Shown one piece after another: positions 51,314 through 58,955 of a stretch of 64,000 bases of DNA (its first letter is position 1; every line of letters starts with the position of its first letter). The DNA is taken from positions 4,426,001 through 4,490,000 of the forward strand of contig NZ_LR813084.1 in assembly GCF_903815225.1 (NCBI RefSeq). Reading direction: 5' to 3'. A program made the position numbers and the translations under genes. Under the pieces are notes generated by a model that saw nothing but the letters and a program-made list of their open reading frames with translations, was not told the origin of the DNA and did no database searches. The DNA is from Delftia tsuruhatensis. Its GTDB lineage: Bacteria; Pseudomonadota; Gammaproteobacteria; Burkholderiales; Burkholderiaceae_C.

Positions 51314-52187
51314 AAAGTACGACAAGGCGGCGCTCTACAGCAACGAAGTCACCATCGCGTGTGAAATCGCGCTCGGCCTGCTCTTCGAGGCCTTCGGGGG
51401 TTTCAAGGACAGTCTGCGCTTGATTGGCGGTCTGGTGCCGCGCTATCTGGCGCCGGTTGAACCCGCTCACATAGGCACGACCGATGTGGACATCGTGCTC
51501 GATGTACAGGTGCTGCTGGCGGGCGAAGACTACAGTTCGCTGCGAGATCAATTGAAGAGGGCGGGCTTCCAGCGGCTGGTAAAGGACGGCAAGGCGAGCA
51601 GTTGGCAATGGCAACTGGTGGTCCATGGTGTGCCGGTCGTTGTCGAGTTCCTGGTGAACTCCGACAACCCGAACGAAAAGGGGCTCGTACCGCTGGATGG
51701 CGAGGAAATCTCTGCGTGCAGGATTCCTCATGCGGGGATGGTCAAGGACTGGTTTGTGGCCCACACCCTGCGCTTCGAAAGACCTGATGGAGCGGGCATC
51801 TCGACGGAGACCATCCGCCATGCCGACGCCGCCGCCTTCGTGGCATTGAAGGCGCTGGCGATGAGGTATCGGCACGAGTCCAAGGACGTCGCCGACCTGG
51901 TGCACGTTCTGCGCAACTACGAGGGCGCGCCAGCATCGATTGCCGAGCAGTACGCCGCAAGGCTCACAGCCGGGGAGTATGCGGAGCCGCTTCAACTGGC
52001 GCTCGCGACACTGGAAGAGAAGTTCTGCACCGACCCACACACGGCTGGCTACCTCAAGGACGGGCCTGGGCGCTACGTCCAATTCCATGACATCACTGAC
52101 GCAGAAACGCGCACGCTGGAGTTGCGCCAAGTTAGCGGACTGCTCACGGAATTCGTTCAGTTGGTACGTGCACGGGTTGGGCAATAA
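51306..52187 (+). CDS. AbiEii-type nucleotidyltransferase toxin-like protein
   Basis: The 293-residue protein has the nucleotidyltransferase signature of AbiEii/MNT proteins. A GG pair (41-42 in RLIGGLVPRYL) is followed by TTDVDIVLD with D60 and D62 as metal ligands, and a possible third carboxylate E114 in VVVEFLV. A C-terminal helix has ALKALAMRYRHESKDVADLV, typical of the family (K and KD..DL). Family members modify tRNA or other targets with nucleotides and stop growth on phage infection. The GTG start at 51306 lies inside the end of the antitoxin-like gene, with GGGGGAGA upstream as a ribosome-binding site. The pair sits next to the type I restriction genes. Confidence 0.72.
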   Translation: MAEKYDKAALYSNEVTIACEIALGLLFEAFGGFKDSLRLIGGLVPRYLAPVEPAHIGTTDVDIVLDVQVLLAGEDYSSLRDQLKRAGFQRLVKDGKASSWQWQLVVHGVPVVVEFLVNSDNPNEKGLVPLDGEEISACRIPHAGMVKDWFVAHTLRFERPDGAGISTETIRHADAAAFVALKALAMRYRHESKDVADLVHVLRNYEGAPASIAEQYAARLTAGEYAEPLQLALATLEEKFCTDPHTAGYLKDGPGRYVQFHDITDAETRTLELRQVSGLLTEFVQLVRARVGQ

Positions 52188-52291
52188 CCTGCGCCACCAA
52201 AGCCTGCTCACAACACAATTCAACCTCCTTCTACACCCGCGCACCCCACACACTTTCTGCACAAACCCTGCCCATAATCCCGCCCGCAACC

Positions 52292-52583
52292 CCCAGCCCT
52301 CCCCAAGGCTTTTTGCAGGCAGGCACAACCCATGACCCCACCCACCGAGCTGTGGCAGGCAGCCATCACCTGGCTCGCCACCCACGCCGTAACCCCCACC
52401 GTCCACTGGCTGGACATCGCCCAGGCGGCCGGCGATCCGCGCGAGATTGCCGAGGCGGTGCTGATTGCCGCGCTGCAGCTGTTCCTGATCGCGGGCGTGA
52501 TGCGGCCGCTGGAGAGTCTGTTTCCGGCCGAGCGCTGGAGCGACCGGCGGCTGACCACGGTGGACCGCAACTACACGCTGCTG
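52292..52583 (+). repeat. Right direct repeat: intact 5' end of the hydroxylase gene
   Basis: This is the 292-base partner of 49679-49970. It covers about 40 bases of leader and the first 84 codons of the intact gene. The 8 percent divergence means that the two copies did not arise by a very recent tandem duplication. One may have arrived from a related strain together with the AbiE-like pair. Confidence 0.85.
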
Positions 52584-53456
52584 ATGCTGCTGGGGCTGTT
52601 TCCGCTGTTCAGTTTTCTGGTGCTGATGCCGTTTGCCAGCATGCTGGGCGGCGGGCCGGCGGCCGAGGAGGCCACGGGGCTCAAGCATTGGGTGCCGTGG
52701 TTTGCGGACCATCCGGTGGCGCTGTTCCTGGTGTACTACGTGGTCTACGACCTGGTGTATTACTGGATGCACCGCGCCCAGCATGTGATTCCCTGGTGGT
52801 GGGCCATGCACAGCATGCACCACAGCCAGCGCCAGATGAGCTGCTGGAGCAATGACCGCAGCCATTACCTGGACGGCATGCTGCAGTCCTTCATCCTGGC
52901 CACGGTGGGGCTGGCGATGGGGGTGGAGCCTTCCGAATTTGCGCTGCTGGGGCTGCTGAGCGAGCTGGTGCAGAACTTCTCGCACGCCAATGTGCGGCTG
53001 CGCCTGGGCTGGCTGGGCCGCGTGGGTGAGCGCGTGCTGGTGGGCCCGCTGTTCCACCGCCACCACCACATGCTGCGCGACCCCGAGCGGCCCACGCGCC
53101 ACAACTGCAATTTTGGGCAGGTGCTGCCCTGGTGGGACATGCTGTTTGGCACGGCGCTGTACACCGATGAGCCCGTGCGCCCCACGGGCGTGAGCGACCC
53201 CGAGGTGGATGCCGACAACGAGCGCGGGCTGGTGGCCATGCAGTGGCATACGCTCAAGCGGTTCTGGGGCGCCTTCCGCCGGCGCGAGGGCTGGCGGCTG
53301 GGCGATGTGTCGTTCGGGCCGGGCTACCGGCCCATTCATGACGACGATGGGGCCCAGCCCCACCCTGCGGCCGGGGCGGCTGCGGTGACTGGGGCGGCCG
53401 GGGCTGCGCCTACGGCTCCAGGTTCGGCCGCATCAGCGCCTCGAACCACTCGATAA
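52332..53456 (+). CDS. Sterol desaturase/fatty acid hydroxylase superfamily membrane protein
   Basis: The 374-residue protein has several membrane helices (about 42-60, 80-105, 120-140 and 175-195). It carries the eight-histidine di-iron motifs as HRAQH, HSMHH and HRHHH. These enzymes hydroxylate or desaturate lipids using O2; the lipid is unknown. The N-terminus is intact (MTPPTELWQ), unlike the degenerate copy 2.6 kb upstream. The Ala/Pro-rich C-terminal tail runs 47 bases into the end of the convergent LysR gene. Confidence 0.88.
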   Translation: MTPPTELWQAAITWLATHAVTPTVHWLDIAQAAGDPREIAEAVLIAALQLFLIAGVMRPLESLFPAERWSDRRLTTVDRNYTLLMLLGLFPLFSFLVLMPFASMLGGGPAAEEATGLKHWVPWFADHPVALFLVYYVVYDLVYYWMHRAQHVIPWWWAMHSMHHSQRQMSCWSNDRSHYLDGMLQSFILATVGLAMGVEPSEFALLGLLSELVQNFSHANVRLRLGWLGRVGERVLVGPLFHRHHHMLRDPERPTRHNCNFGQVLPWWDMLFGTALYTDEPVRPTGVSDPEVDADNERGLVAMQWHTLKRFWGAFRRREGWRLGDVSFGPGYRPIHDDDGAQPHPAAGAAAVTGAAGAAPTAPGSAASAPRTTR

Positions 53457-54342
53457 AAACCGCCAGCCGGCGCGAGCGCTGGCGGCGGTGCGGGTACAGC
53501 AGCGCCACGGGCATGGGCGCTGCGCGGTGGGCGGGCAGCACTTCCACCAGCTCGCCTGTGTCCAGCAGGTGCTGCACGTCATAGCGCGGGATCTGGATCA
53601 GCCCCAGGCCTGCGCGGCAGCAGGCGATATAGCTTTCTGCATTGTTGGTGACCACGCGGCTGGGCACGGCCAGGGTCTGCGGCCCATCCATCCCATCCAC
53701 CCCACCCACATTGCTCGCCCCACTCCATTCCCACGGCAGTTCCCGCCCCGTGCGCGGCGAGGCATAGCCCACGCTCCAGTGGCCGTGCAGCAGGTCCTGC
53801 GGTTGATCGGGCAGGCCATGCTCGCGCAGGTAAGCGGGGCTGGCGCAGTTGATGAGGGCAATGCAGCCCAGCGGGCGCACGACCAGGCTGCTGTCATGCA
53901 AGGTGCCCACGCGCACGGCGCAGTCCACGCCTTCCTGCACCAGGTCGATGGCGCGGTCTGACGAGCCCAGCACCAGTTGCAGCCCCGGGTGGCGGCGCAT
54001 CAGGGTCGGCAGAGCGGGCGCCAGCAGGCGGCGCGCGATGCGGCTGGGCACGTCCACATGCAGCCGGCCAGAAGCTTGGCGCGTGCGGGCCTGGAACATC
54101 TGCTCCACGTCCTCGGCCTCCGACAGCAGCGGGCGCACACGCTCCAGCAACTGGGCGCCATCGGCCGTGAGGCTGACCTGGCGCGTGGTGCGGTGCAGCA
54201 GCCTTGCGCCCACCTGCTCCTCCAGCTGCTGCACGGCGGCAGACACCGTGGCGCGGGGCAGGTCCAGCGCATGGGCGGCCTTGATGAAGCTGCCCATCTC
54301 GGCCACCTGCATGAAGATCCGGTATCGGTCGAGTCGGTCCAT
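53410..54342 (-). CDS. LysR-family transcriptional regulator
   Basis: The 310-residue protein begins MDRLDRYRIFMQVAEMGSFI with PRATVSAAVQQLEEQVGARL as the recognition region, then a normal effector domain. It is of the common AaeR/DsdC-like group that includes PQQ-rich or redox responders; no effector can be named. A short Gly/Asp-rich insertion (NVGGVDGMDG) lies in the effector domain and is encoded by a CCATCC-like simple repeat. It is 39 bases downstream of the SDR gene on the same strand and probably regulates it. An ATG four codons upstream (54354) is an alternative. Confidence 0.9.
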   Translation of the reverse strand: MDRLDRYRIFMQVAEMGSFIKAAHALDLPRATVSAAVQQLEEQVGARLLHRTTRQVSLTADGAQLLERVRPLLSEAEDVEQMFQARTRQASGRLHVDVPSRIARRLLAPALPTLMRRHPGLQLVLGSSDRAIDLVQEGVDCAVRVGTLHDSSLVVRPLGCIALINCASPAYLREHGLPDQPQDLLHGHWSVGYASPRTGRELPWEWSGASNVGGVDGMDGPQTLAVPSRVVTNNAESYIACCRAGLGLIQIPRYDVQHLLDTGELVEVLPAHRAAPMPVALLYPHRRQRSRRLAVFIEWFEALMRPNLEP

Positions 54343-54381
54343 GGGACGCAGCATAGCCGGGGGGCAATGCGTTTACTTGGC

Positions 54382-55155
54382 CTACTTGGTGGTGTAGCCG
54401 CCGTTGATCAGGATGGTCTGCCCGGTGATCCACCAGCCGTCGCTGACCAGGTGGCGGATGAAGGGCACTACGTCTTCGATATGCGTCAGCCCCGAGGGCG
54501 AGAACGGCGACAGCGCCGCCGCGCTCTTGTGATAGGCCACGGCGTCCGCGCCTTCCTGGCCGTAGAAGAACGGCGTGTCCATAGGCCCCGGCCCCACGGC
54601 CGTGACCGAAATGCCCCGCGCCCCGAACTCCTTGGCCGCCGCCCGCGTGAAATGCTCCACCGGCGCCTTGGTGCCCGCGTAGGAGGAATAGAACGGCGTG
54701 AACGCGCCCAGCAGCGAGGTCACCAGGGTCACGACCTTGCCGTGGTCGTTGACATGGCGCCCCGCCTCCTTGAGGAAGAAAAACGCCGACTTGCCGTTGA
54801 CGGCCGCCATCTCGTCGTACTCCGCCTCGGTGATCTCCATCAGCGGCTTCTTGAGCACCTTGCCCACGGTGTTGATGGCAATGTCCGGCCGGCCCACGGC
54901 GGCCACGGCATCGGCGAACAGCTGCTCCACCGCCCCGGCACGCGTCAGGTCGCCCTGCAGCGCCACGGCCTCGGCCCCGAGCGCACGCACCGCCGCCACC
55001 GTGGCATCCGCGTCCGCCCGGGAGGCCTCGCTGTTGTAGTGCACGGCCACGGCCCTGGCCCCGTGCCCCGCCAGATCGCGCGCAATCAGCCCGCCCAGAT
55101 TCTTGGCGCCGCCTGCAATCAACGCCACCTTGCCGCGAATGGAATGGTCTGCCAT
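54382..55155 (-). CDS. Short-chain dehydrogenase/reductase with atypical glycine motif
   Basis: The 257-residue protein is an SDR with cofactor segment VALIAGGAKNLGG (about 10-22), where the usual TGxxxGxG is replaced by AGGAKNLG. The strand-4 motif is NTVGKV instead of NNAG. The catalytic Ser (VTSLLG), Tyr and Lys (SSYAGTK) are present, as is the C-terminal WWITGQTILINGGYTT. The substrate is unknown. AAGGAGCG precedes the ATG. It lies upstream of, and on the same strand as, the LysR gene. Confidence 0.88.
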   Translation of the reverse strand: MADHSIRGKVALIAGGAKNLGGLIARDLAGHGARAVAVHYNSEASRADADATVAAVRALGAEAVALQGDLTRAGAVEQLFADAVAAVGRPDIAINTVGKVLKKPLMEITEAEYDEMAAVNGKSAFFFLKEAGRHVNDHGKVVTLVTSLLGAFTPFYSSYAGTKAPVEHFTRAAAKEFGARGISVTAVGPGPMDTPFFYGQEGADAVAYHKSAAALSPFSPSGLTHIEDVVPFIRHLVSDGWWITGQTILINGGYTTK

Positions 55156-55624
55156 GGAAACGCTCCTTGTTGCTTGGATGAAGCACCCAGCTTAGGCAGC
55201 CCGCCCCTCGCGATAAACCGGCCCAGCCGAGATGGATCATCCAGAAAACAAGAACAATCGCGCCCAAAAACTGCCTGCCACTGCCCCCGCCTCCGCTCCC
55301 CCTTCCCGTATGCCCGCGCCTGCGTCGTGGCGCTTGCGGGGTTGCAAGCCTGCCGAAGGACAGGCTTGCTTCGTGATCTGACTTGCCGCAGTTGTCTGAG
55401 CGGAGCGCGAAGCGCGCAGCGAGTTCTGCGGCAAACCCCGCAAGCGCCACGACGCAGGTTGCCCGCAGCGAAGCGGAGGGTCGCGGGCATCCGGGTCGCC
55501 TTCTTTGGCCCGGTTTCTTGGCGAGACAAGAAAGCGGGTCGGCCGCCGGGCCGAGACCCGGCCTCGAAAAACCACCACCCGGCAGGGTCAAGAACAAGCT
55601 ACACACCGCCCGTGTCCCAAGACA
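55156..55624. repeat. Structured intergenic element with nested inverted repeats
   Basis: No gene is seen in about 470 bases. A perfect 23-bp inverted repeat (55321-55343 with 55434-55456) encloses a 9-bp stem GCAAGCCTG/CAGGCTTGC, an 8-bp stem TTGCCGCA/TGCGGCAA and a GCGCG/CGCGC stem. A second module follows with CCCGGTTTCTTG/CAAGAAAGCGGG inside CCGGGTC/GACCCGG (55491-55561). The second module has the look of repetitive stem-loops common in Comamonadaceae genomes. It may act as a transcript boundary between the convergently spaced units; a mobile repeat origin is possible. Confidence 0.6.
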
Positions 55625-56869
55625 TCAGGACAGCTCCCGCTCGTACATATACCTCCGCGACCACGGCAACGAAGCAGCCCCCTGCCCCGCCCTCCGACAA
55701 ACAACCTGAAAGATAGACACATCATCATGCTCAAACGCATAAGCACACCCCGCCAAATACACCCTCCAAATCCGAAACTTCTCCTCCTCCACCAGCCCCC
55801 GTATCTGCACCGCATTTGCCTCAAACCGCTCCAGCCACAACTGCAACGTGCGCACGTAATGCCGCCGCAACCCCTCAACATCCAGCACCTCCAGCCCCCC
55901 ACGCTGCATGCACTCCAGCGCCAGGCTCAGGTGCGGCAGTTCGCCATCAGGAAACACATAGCGGTCAATGAACGCACCGCCGCCCAGGGCCGTGGCGCCC
56001 ACGTCCGCATCGGTGGAGGTGATGCCGTGGTTCAGCGCCAGCCCGTCATCGGCCAGCAGCTCGCGCATGTGCGCAAAGTACATGGGCAGGTTGCGGCGGC
56101 CCACATGCTCGAACATGCCGACGCTGGTGATGCGGTCAAAGCGCCCCTGCACGTCGCGGTAGTCCTGCAGGCGGATCTCGATGCGGTCGGCCAGGCCTGC
56201 TGCACGCACGCGCTCGGTGGCCCATTCGAACTGGTTGCGCGACAGCGTCACACCCACGCACTGCGCGCCGAAGCGCTCGGCCGCACGCAGCACCAGCGCG
56301 CCCCAGCCGCAGCCTATGTCCAGCAGGCGCTGGCCGGGCTGCAGGCGGATCTTGGTGAGGATGTGGTCCAGCTTCTTGCGCTGGGCGGTGGCCAGGTCCT
56401 CGTCGCCCTGCTCGAAGTAGGCGCAGGAATAGACCATGTCCGCGTCCAGCCACAGCCGATAGAAGTCGTCGGAGACGTCGTAGTGGTACTGGACGGACTC
56501 GCGGTCCGTGGCGCGGCTGTGGCGAAAGCGCCGCGCAGCACGTGCCGCAAGTGCCAGCCGCCCGGGCGCCCGGCCCGCACCCTGGGTCCTGGACATGCCG
56601 CGCACCAGCGCGTAGCAGAACTCGATGATGTCGGGTAGCGGCCCGTCGATGTCGATCTGACCCTTCACATAGGCCTGGCCCAGGTGGTCCAGGCTGGGGT
56701 CCAGCAGCAGCGGCAGGGCCGCCGCGCTGCGCACGGTCAACGTGACGCGCGGCTGCTCGAAGCGGCCGAAGTCGAACTGCTCGCCATTCCACAGCACCAG
56801 GCGCGCGGGCAGGTCGGCGCGTGCGCGCACGGCCTCGGCCCAGCGCCGCAGCTTTCTGTCCCAGAACAT
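55625..56869 (-). CDS. Cyclopropane-fatty-acyl-phospholipid synthase family methyltransferase
   Basis: The 414-residue protein has an N-terminal lipid-binding region (MFWDRKLRRWAEAVRARADL). The core begins VQYHYDVSDDFYRLWLD with YSCAYFEQGDEDLATAQRKK, SAM motif I LDIGCGWGALVLRAAERFG, TLSRNQFEWA, DYRDVQGRFDRITSVGMFEH and FPDGELPHLS. These match CfaS. Such enzymes add a methylene from SAM across double bonds of membrane phospholipid acyl chains, often in stationary phase. It may be one of several paralogues, so I give no symbol. AGGAGG precedes the ATG; the frame upstream of it is open but not conserved. Confidence 0.92.
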   Translation of the reverse strand: MFWDRKLRRWAEAVRARADLPARLVLWNGEQFDFGRFEQPRVTLTVRSAAALPLLLDPSLDHLGQAYVKGQIDIDGPLPDIIEFCYALVRGMSRTQGAGRAPGRLALAARAARRFRHSRATDRESVQYHYDVSDDFYRLWLDADMVYSCAYFEQGDEDLATAQRKKLDHILTKIRLQPGQRLLDIGCGWGALVLRAAERFGAQCVGVTLSRNQFEWATERVRAAGLADRIEIRLQDYRDVQGRFDRITSVGMFEHVGRRNLPMYFAHMRELLADDGLALNHGITSTDADVGATALGGGAFIDRYVFPDGELPHLSLALECMQRGGLEVLDVEGLRRHYVRTLQLWLERFEANAVQIRGLVEEEKFRIWRVYLAGCAYAFEHDDVSIFQVVCRRAGQGAASLPWSRRYMYERELS

Positions 56870-57134
56870 TGCCGGCCTCCTTGGGGCCGTCCACGGCCCC
56901 GCGAGATGAAATGCAGATGACCAGTCTTGCCGCCCCATGTGACGGCAGGACGTCAAACCCGCGACAAATCCGGTAGCGGTTCGATACAGACTCGCCGCGC
57001 CCCGCGCTTGGGCCCGGCCGCCGCATAGGGCACACTGGCCGGCGTTCGCTGCGTGCCCGCCGCAGGCCGGGACGATGCTCCCGGCCTGGCGCCGCGCTGA
57101 AGTTGCAGCCCATGCCCTCTCCGGAACGACCACC

Positions 57135-57962
57135 ATGGCCATGACACACACCCAGGCGCTGGACAAGCTTGCCGCCGACGTCCTCGTGCAGACCCTCGAA
57201 GAGGATGTGGCGCGCACGCTGTCGCGCGCCTACGCGCTGGGCCGGCACGATGCCGCCATCGCGGCGGACTATGGCGCCCATGTGCTGCCCGCCCTGCTGC
57301 GGCGCTGGAACTGCGTGCTGCAGGCCGATGACGCCAAGGCCTCGGCGCTGTACCGCCACAAGGCCGCGCTGGCCCTGGCCATCGTGCTGCACAGGAACGG
57401 CATCGCCGATGCGCACCTGAGTGCCGCCGCGCGCACGGCCATCGACCAGCTCAATGCCGAGGTCGCGCTCAGCGACGATTTCTTTCGCAAGTCGGCACAG
57501 ATCCGCAAGGATTTCCTGGACACGCCGCCCGCGCCGCTCAAGCGCGCACCGGGCCAGCCGGACTGCCTGACCTTCTACCGCGCGGCCGACGTGGTGGCGA
57601 TGGAGCTGGACGGGCGCTTCCACGCCCTGTACGTGCATGGCTGCGCCAGCACCAACCAGAGCCCCATCGTCGAGTTCTACGACGCGGTGTTCGACCATGT
57701 GCCGCAGATCGCGGAGCTGGCGGGCGCGCGCGCCAGGGGGCGGCGCTACAACGACGGCGTCGAGCGCGTGTCGCGCTTTTCCGTGGCGGGCATGAAGTTC
57801 CTGCCCGACCCTGCGGGGCAGCTCACCCTGGTCAAGGCCTGCGTGGAGACGCCTCCCGACCCGGGCCACCTGCAAAAGGGCGTGGGCCTGTACACGGTGT
57901 CCGACATCCTGCGGCTGCAGGCGGACATCGACACCATGTTCGGCCCCGGCGCCAGGCCCTGA
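57135..57962 (+). CDS. Hypothetical protein (275 residues)
   Basis: I do not recognise the family. The N-terminal half (1-130) is helical and Ala/Leu-rich (LAADVLVQTLEEDVARTLSR). The C-terminal half has alternating strands and helices (CLTFYRAADVVAMELDGRFH, YVHGCASTNQSPIVEFYDAV). No signal peptide or membrane helix is seen, so it is likely cytoplasmic. It is divergent from the fatty-acyl synthase-like gene and 36 bases upstream of the DUF4349 lipoprotein gene on the same strand. Codon use is like the core genome. Confidence 0.7.
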   Translation: MAMTHTQALDKLAADVLVQTLEEDVARTLSRAYALGRHDAAIAADYGAHVLPALLRRWNCVLQADDAKASALYRHKAALALAIVLHRNGIADAHLSAAARTAIDQLNAEVALSDDFFRKSAQIRKDFLDTPPAPLKRAPGQPDCLTFYRAADVVAMELDGRFHALYVHGCASTNQSPIVEFYDAVFDHVPQIAELAGARARGRRYNDGVERVSRFSVAGMKFLPDPAGQLTLVKACVETPPDPGHLQKGVGLYTVSDILRLQADIDTMFGPGARP

Positions 57963-57998
57963 GCCGGCGCAGCGCCCCCTTTTTTTTCGAGGACCTTC

Positions 57999-58937
57999 AT
58001 GACGCATCCAAGGCTTTCCATCCTGTCTTCCCGCATGGCCGTGCCGGCCCTGCTGGTACTGGCTGCCACGCTGGCCCTTGCGGGCTGCAACCAGCGCCAC
58101 GATACGGCGTCCATGGAACCCGCATCCGCCCCGGCGCCCATGGCGTCCGGCGCGAGCATGAAGCAAGGCCGCGCCGCAGTACAGGCCGAGATACAGGTCG
58201 AGGCACAGGACGCGGCGGCGGCGCCCCCGGCGAAGGACGAAGTGGCGCAGCGCTACCTGGCCGTGCGCCAGGAGCTGAACGTGGAGGTGCCGCAGGCCCG
58301 GCTGGCCGATGCCTGGGGCCAGGTGCGCGACCAGTGCGCCACGCTGCGCTGCGAGTTGCTGTCGGCATCGCTGCTGCGCGAGACGCCCCAGCAGCCCGGC
58401 CACGCCCAGCTGGAGATGCGCGTGGCGCCGGCCGACGTGGACCGGCTGCTGGGCACGCTGGCCGGCGTGGCCAGCATCGTGTCGCAGAACACCTTGAGCG
58501 AGGACAAGACGGCCGAGGTGATCGACGTGGAGGCGCGCATCAGGAACCGCACCGAGTTCCGCGACAGCCTGCGCCTGATGCTGCGCGACACCACCACCAA
58601 GCGCACCATGTCCGACCTGCTGGAGATCCAGCGCACGCTGTCGGACACGCAGGCCGAGCTGGACGCCATGGCCGCCCAGCGCAAGGTGCTGGAGCAGCAG
58701 ACCAGCAAGCAGCACATCCAGATCCAGTTCAGCCCCACGCGCACGCTGGTGCAGGGCGGCAGCAGCTACAGCCCCATCGGCCGTGCGCTGCGCGAGGCCG
58801 GCGATGTGCTGGCCGAGAGCGTGGCCGCCCTCATCACCTTCGCGGCGGCCGTGCTGCCCTGGCTGCTGCTGGTCGTGCTGCCGCTGGGCTGGATCACGCG
58901 CGTGCTGTGGCGGCGCCGGCGTGCGCGCAAGGCCTGA
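57999..58937 (+). CDS. DUF4349 domain lipoprotein
   Basis: The 312-residue protein has a lipoprotein signal (VPALLVLAATLALAGC, Cys near residue 30). The DUF4349 region follows (about 85-250), with VPQARLADAWGQVRDQC, MRVAPADVDRLLGTLAGVAS and the coiled-coil IEVEARIRNRTE-like segment (here VIDVEARIRNRTEFRDSLRL). A C-terminal membrane helix (about 285-305) ends in a basic tail. Two membrane attachments suggest an envelope-spanning or clamped topology. Function is unknown. GAGG precedes the ATG, 36 bases after the previous gene. Confidence 0.85.
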   Translation: MTHPRLSILSSRMAVPALLVLAATLALAGCNQRHDTASMEPASAPAPMASGASMKQGRAAVQAEIQVEAQDAAAAPPAKDEVAQRYLAVRQELNVEVPQARLADAWGQVRDQCATLRCELLSASLLRETPQQPGHAQLEMRVAPADVDRLLGTLAGVASIVSQNTLSEDKTAEVIDVEARIRNRTEFRDSLRLMLRDTTTKRTMSDLLEIQRTLSDTQAELDAMAAQRKVLEQQTSKQHIQIQFSPTRTLVQGGSSYSPIGRALREAGDVLAESVAALITFAAAVLPWLLLVVLPLGWITRVLWRRRRARKA

Positions 58938-58955
58938 GGCCGCGCTCCTGATGCC

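Noticed and set aside
49606..52331. A transposon or insertion sequence carrying the AbiE-like pair
   Set aside because: No transposase or integrase frame, no terminal inverted repeats, and the flanking repeats are long and 8 percent diverged rather than short and identical.
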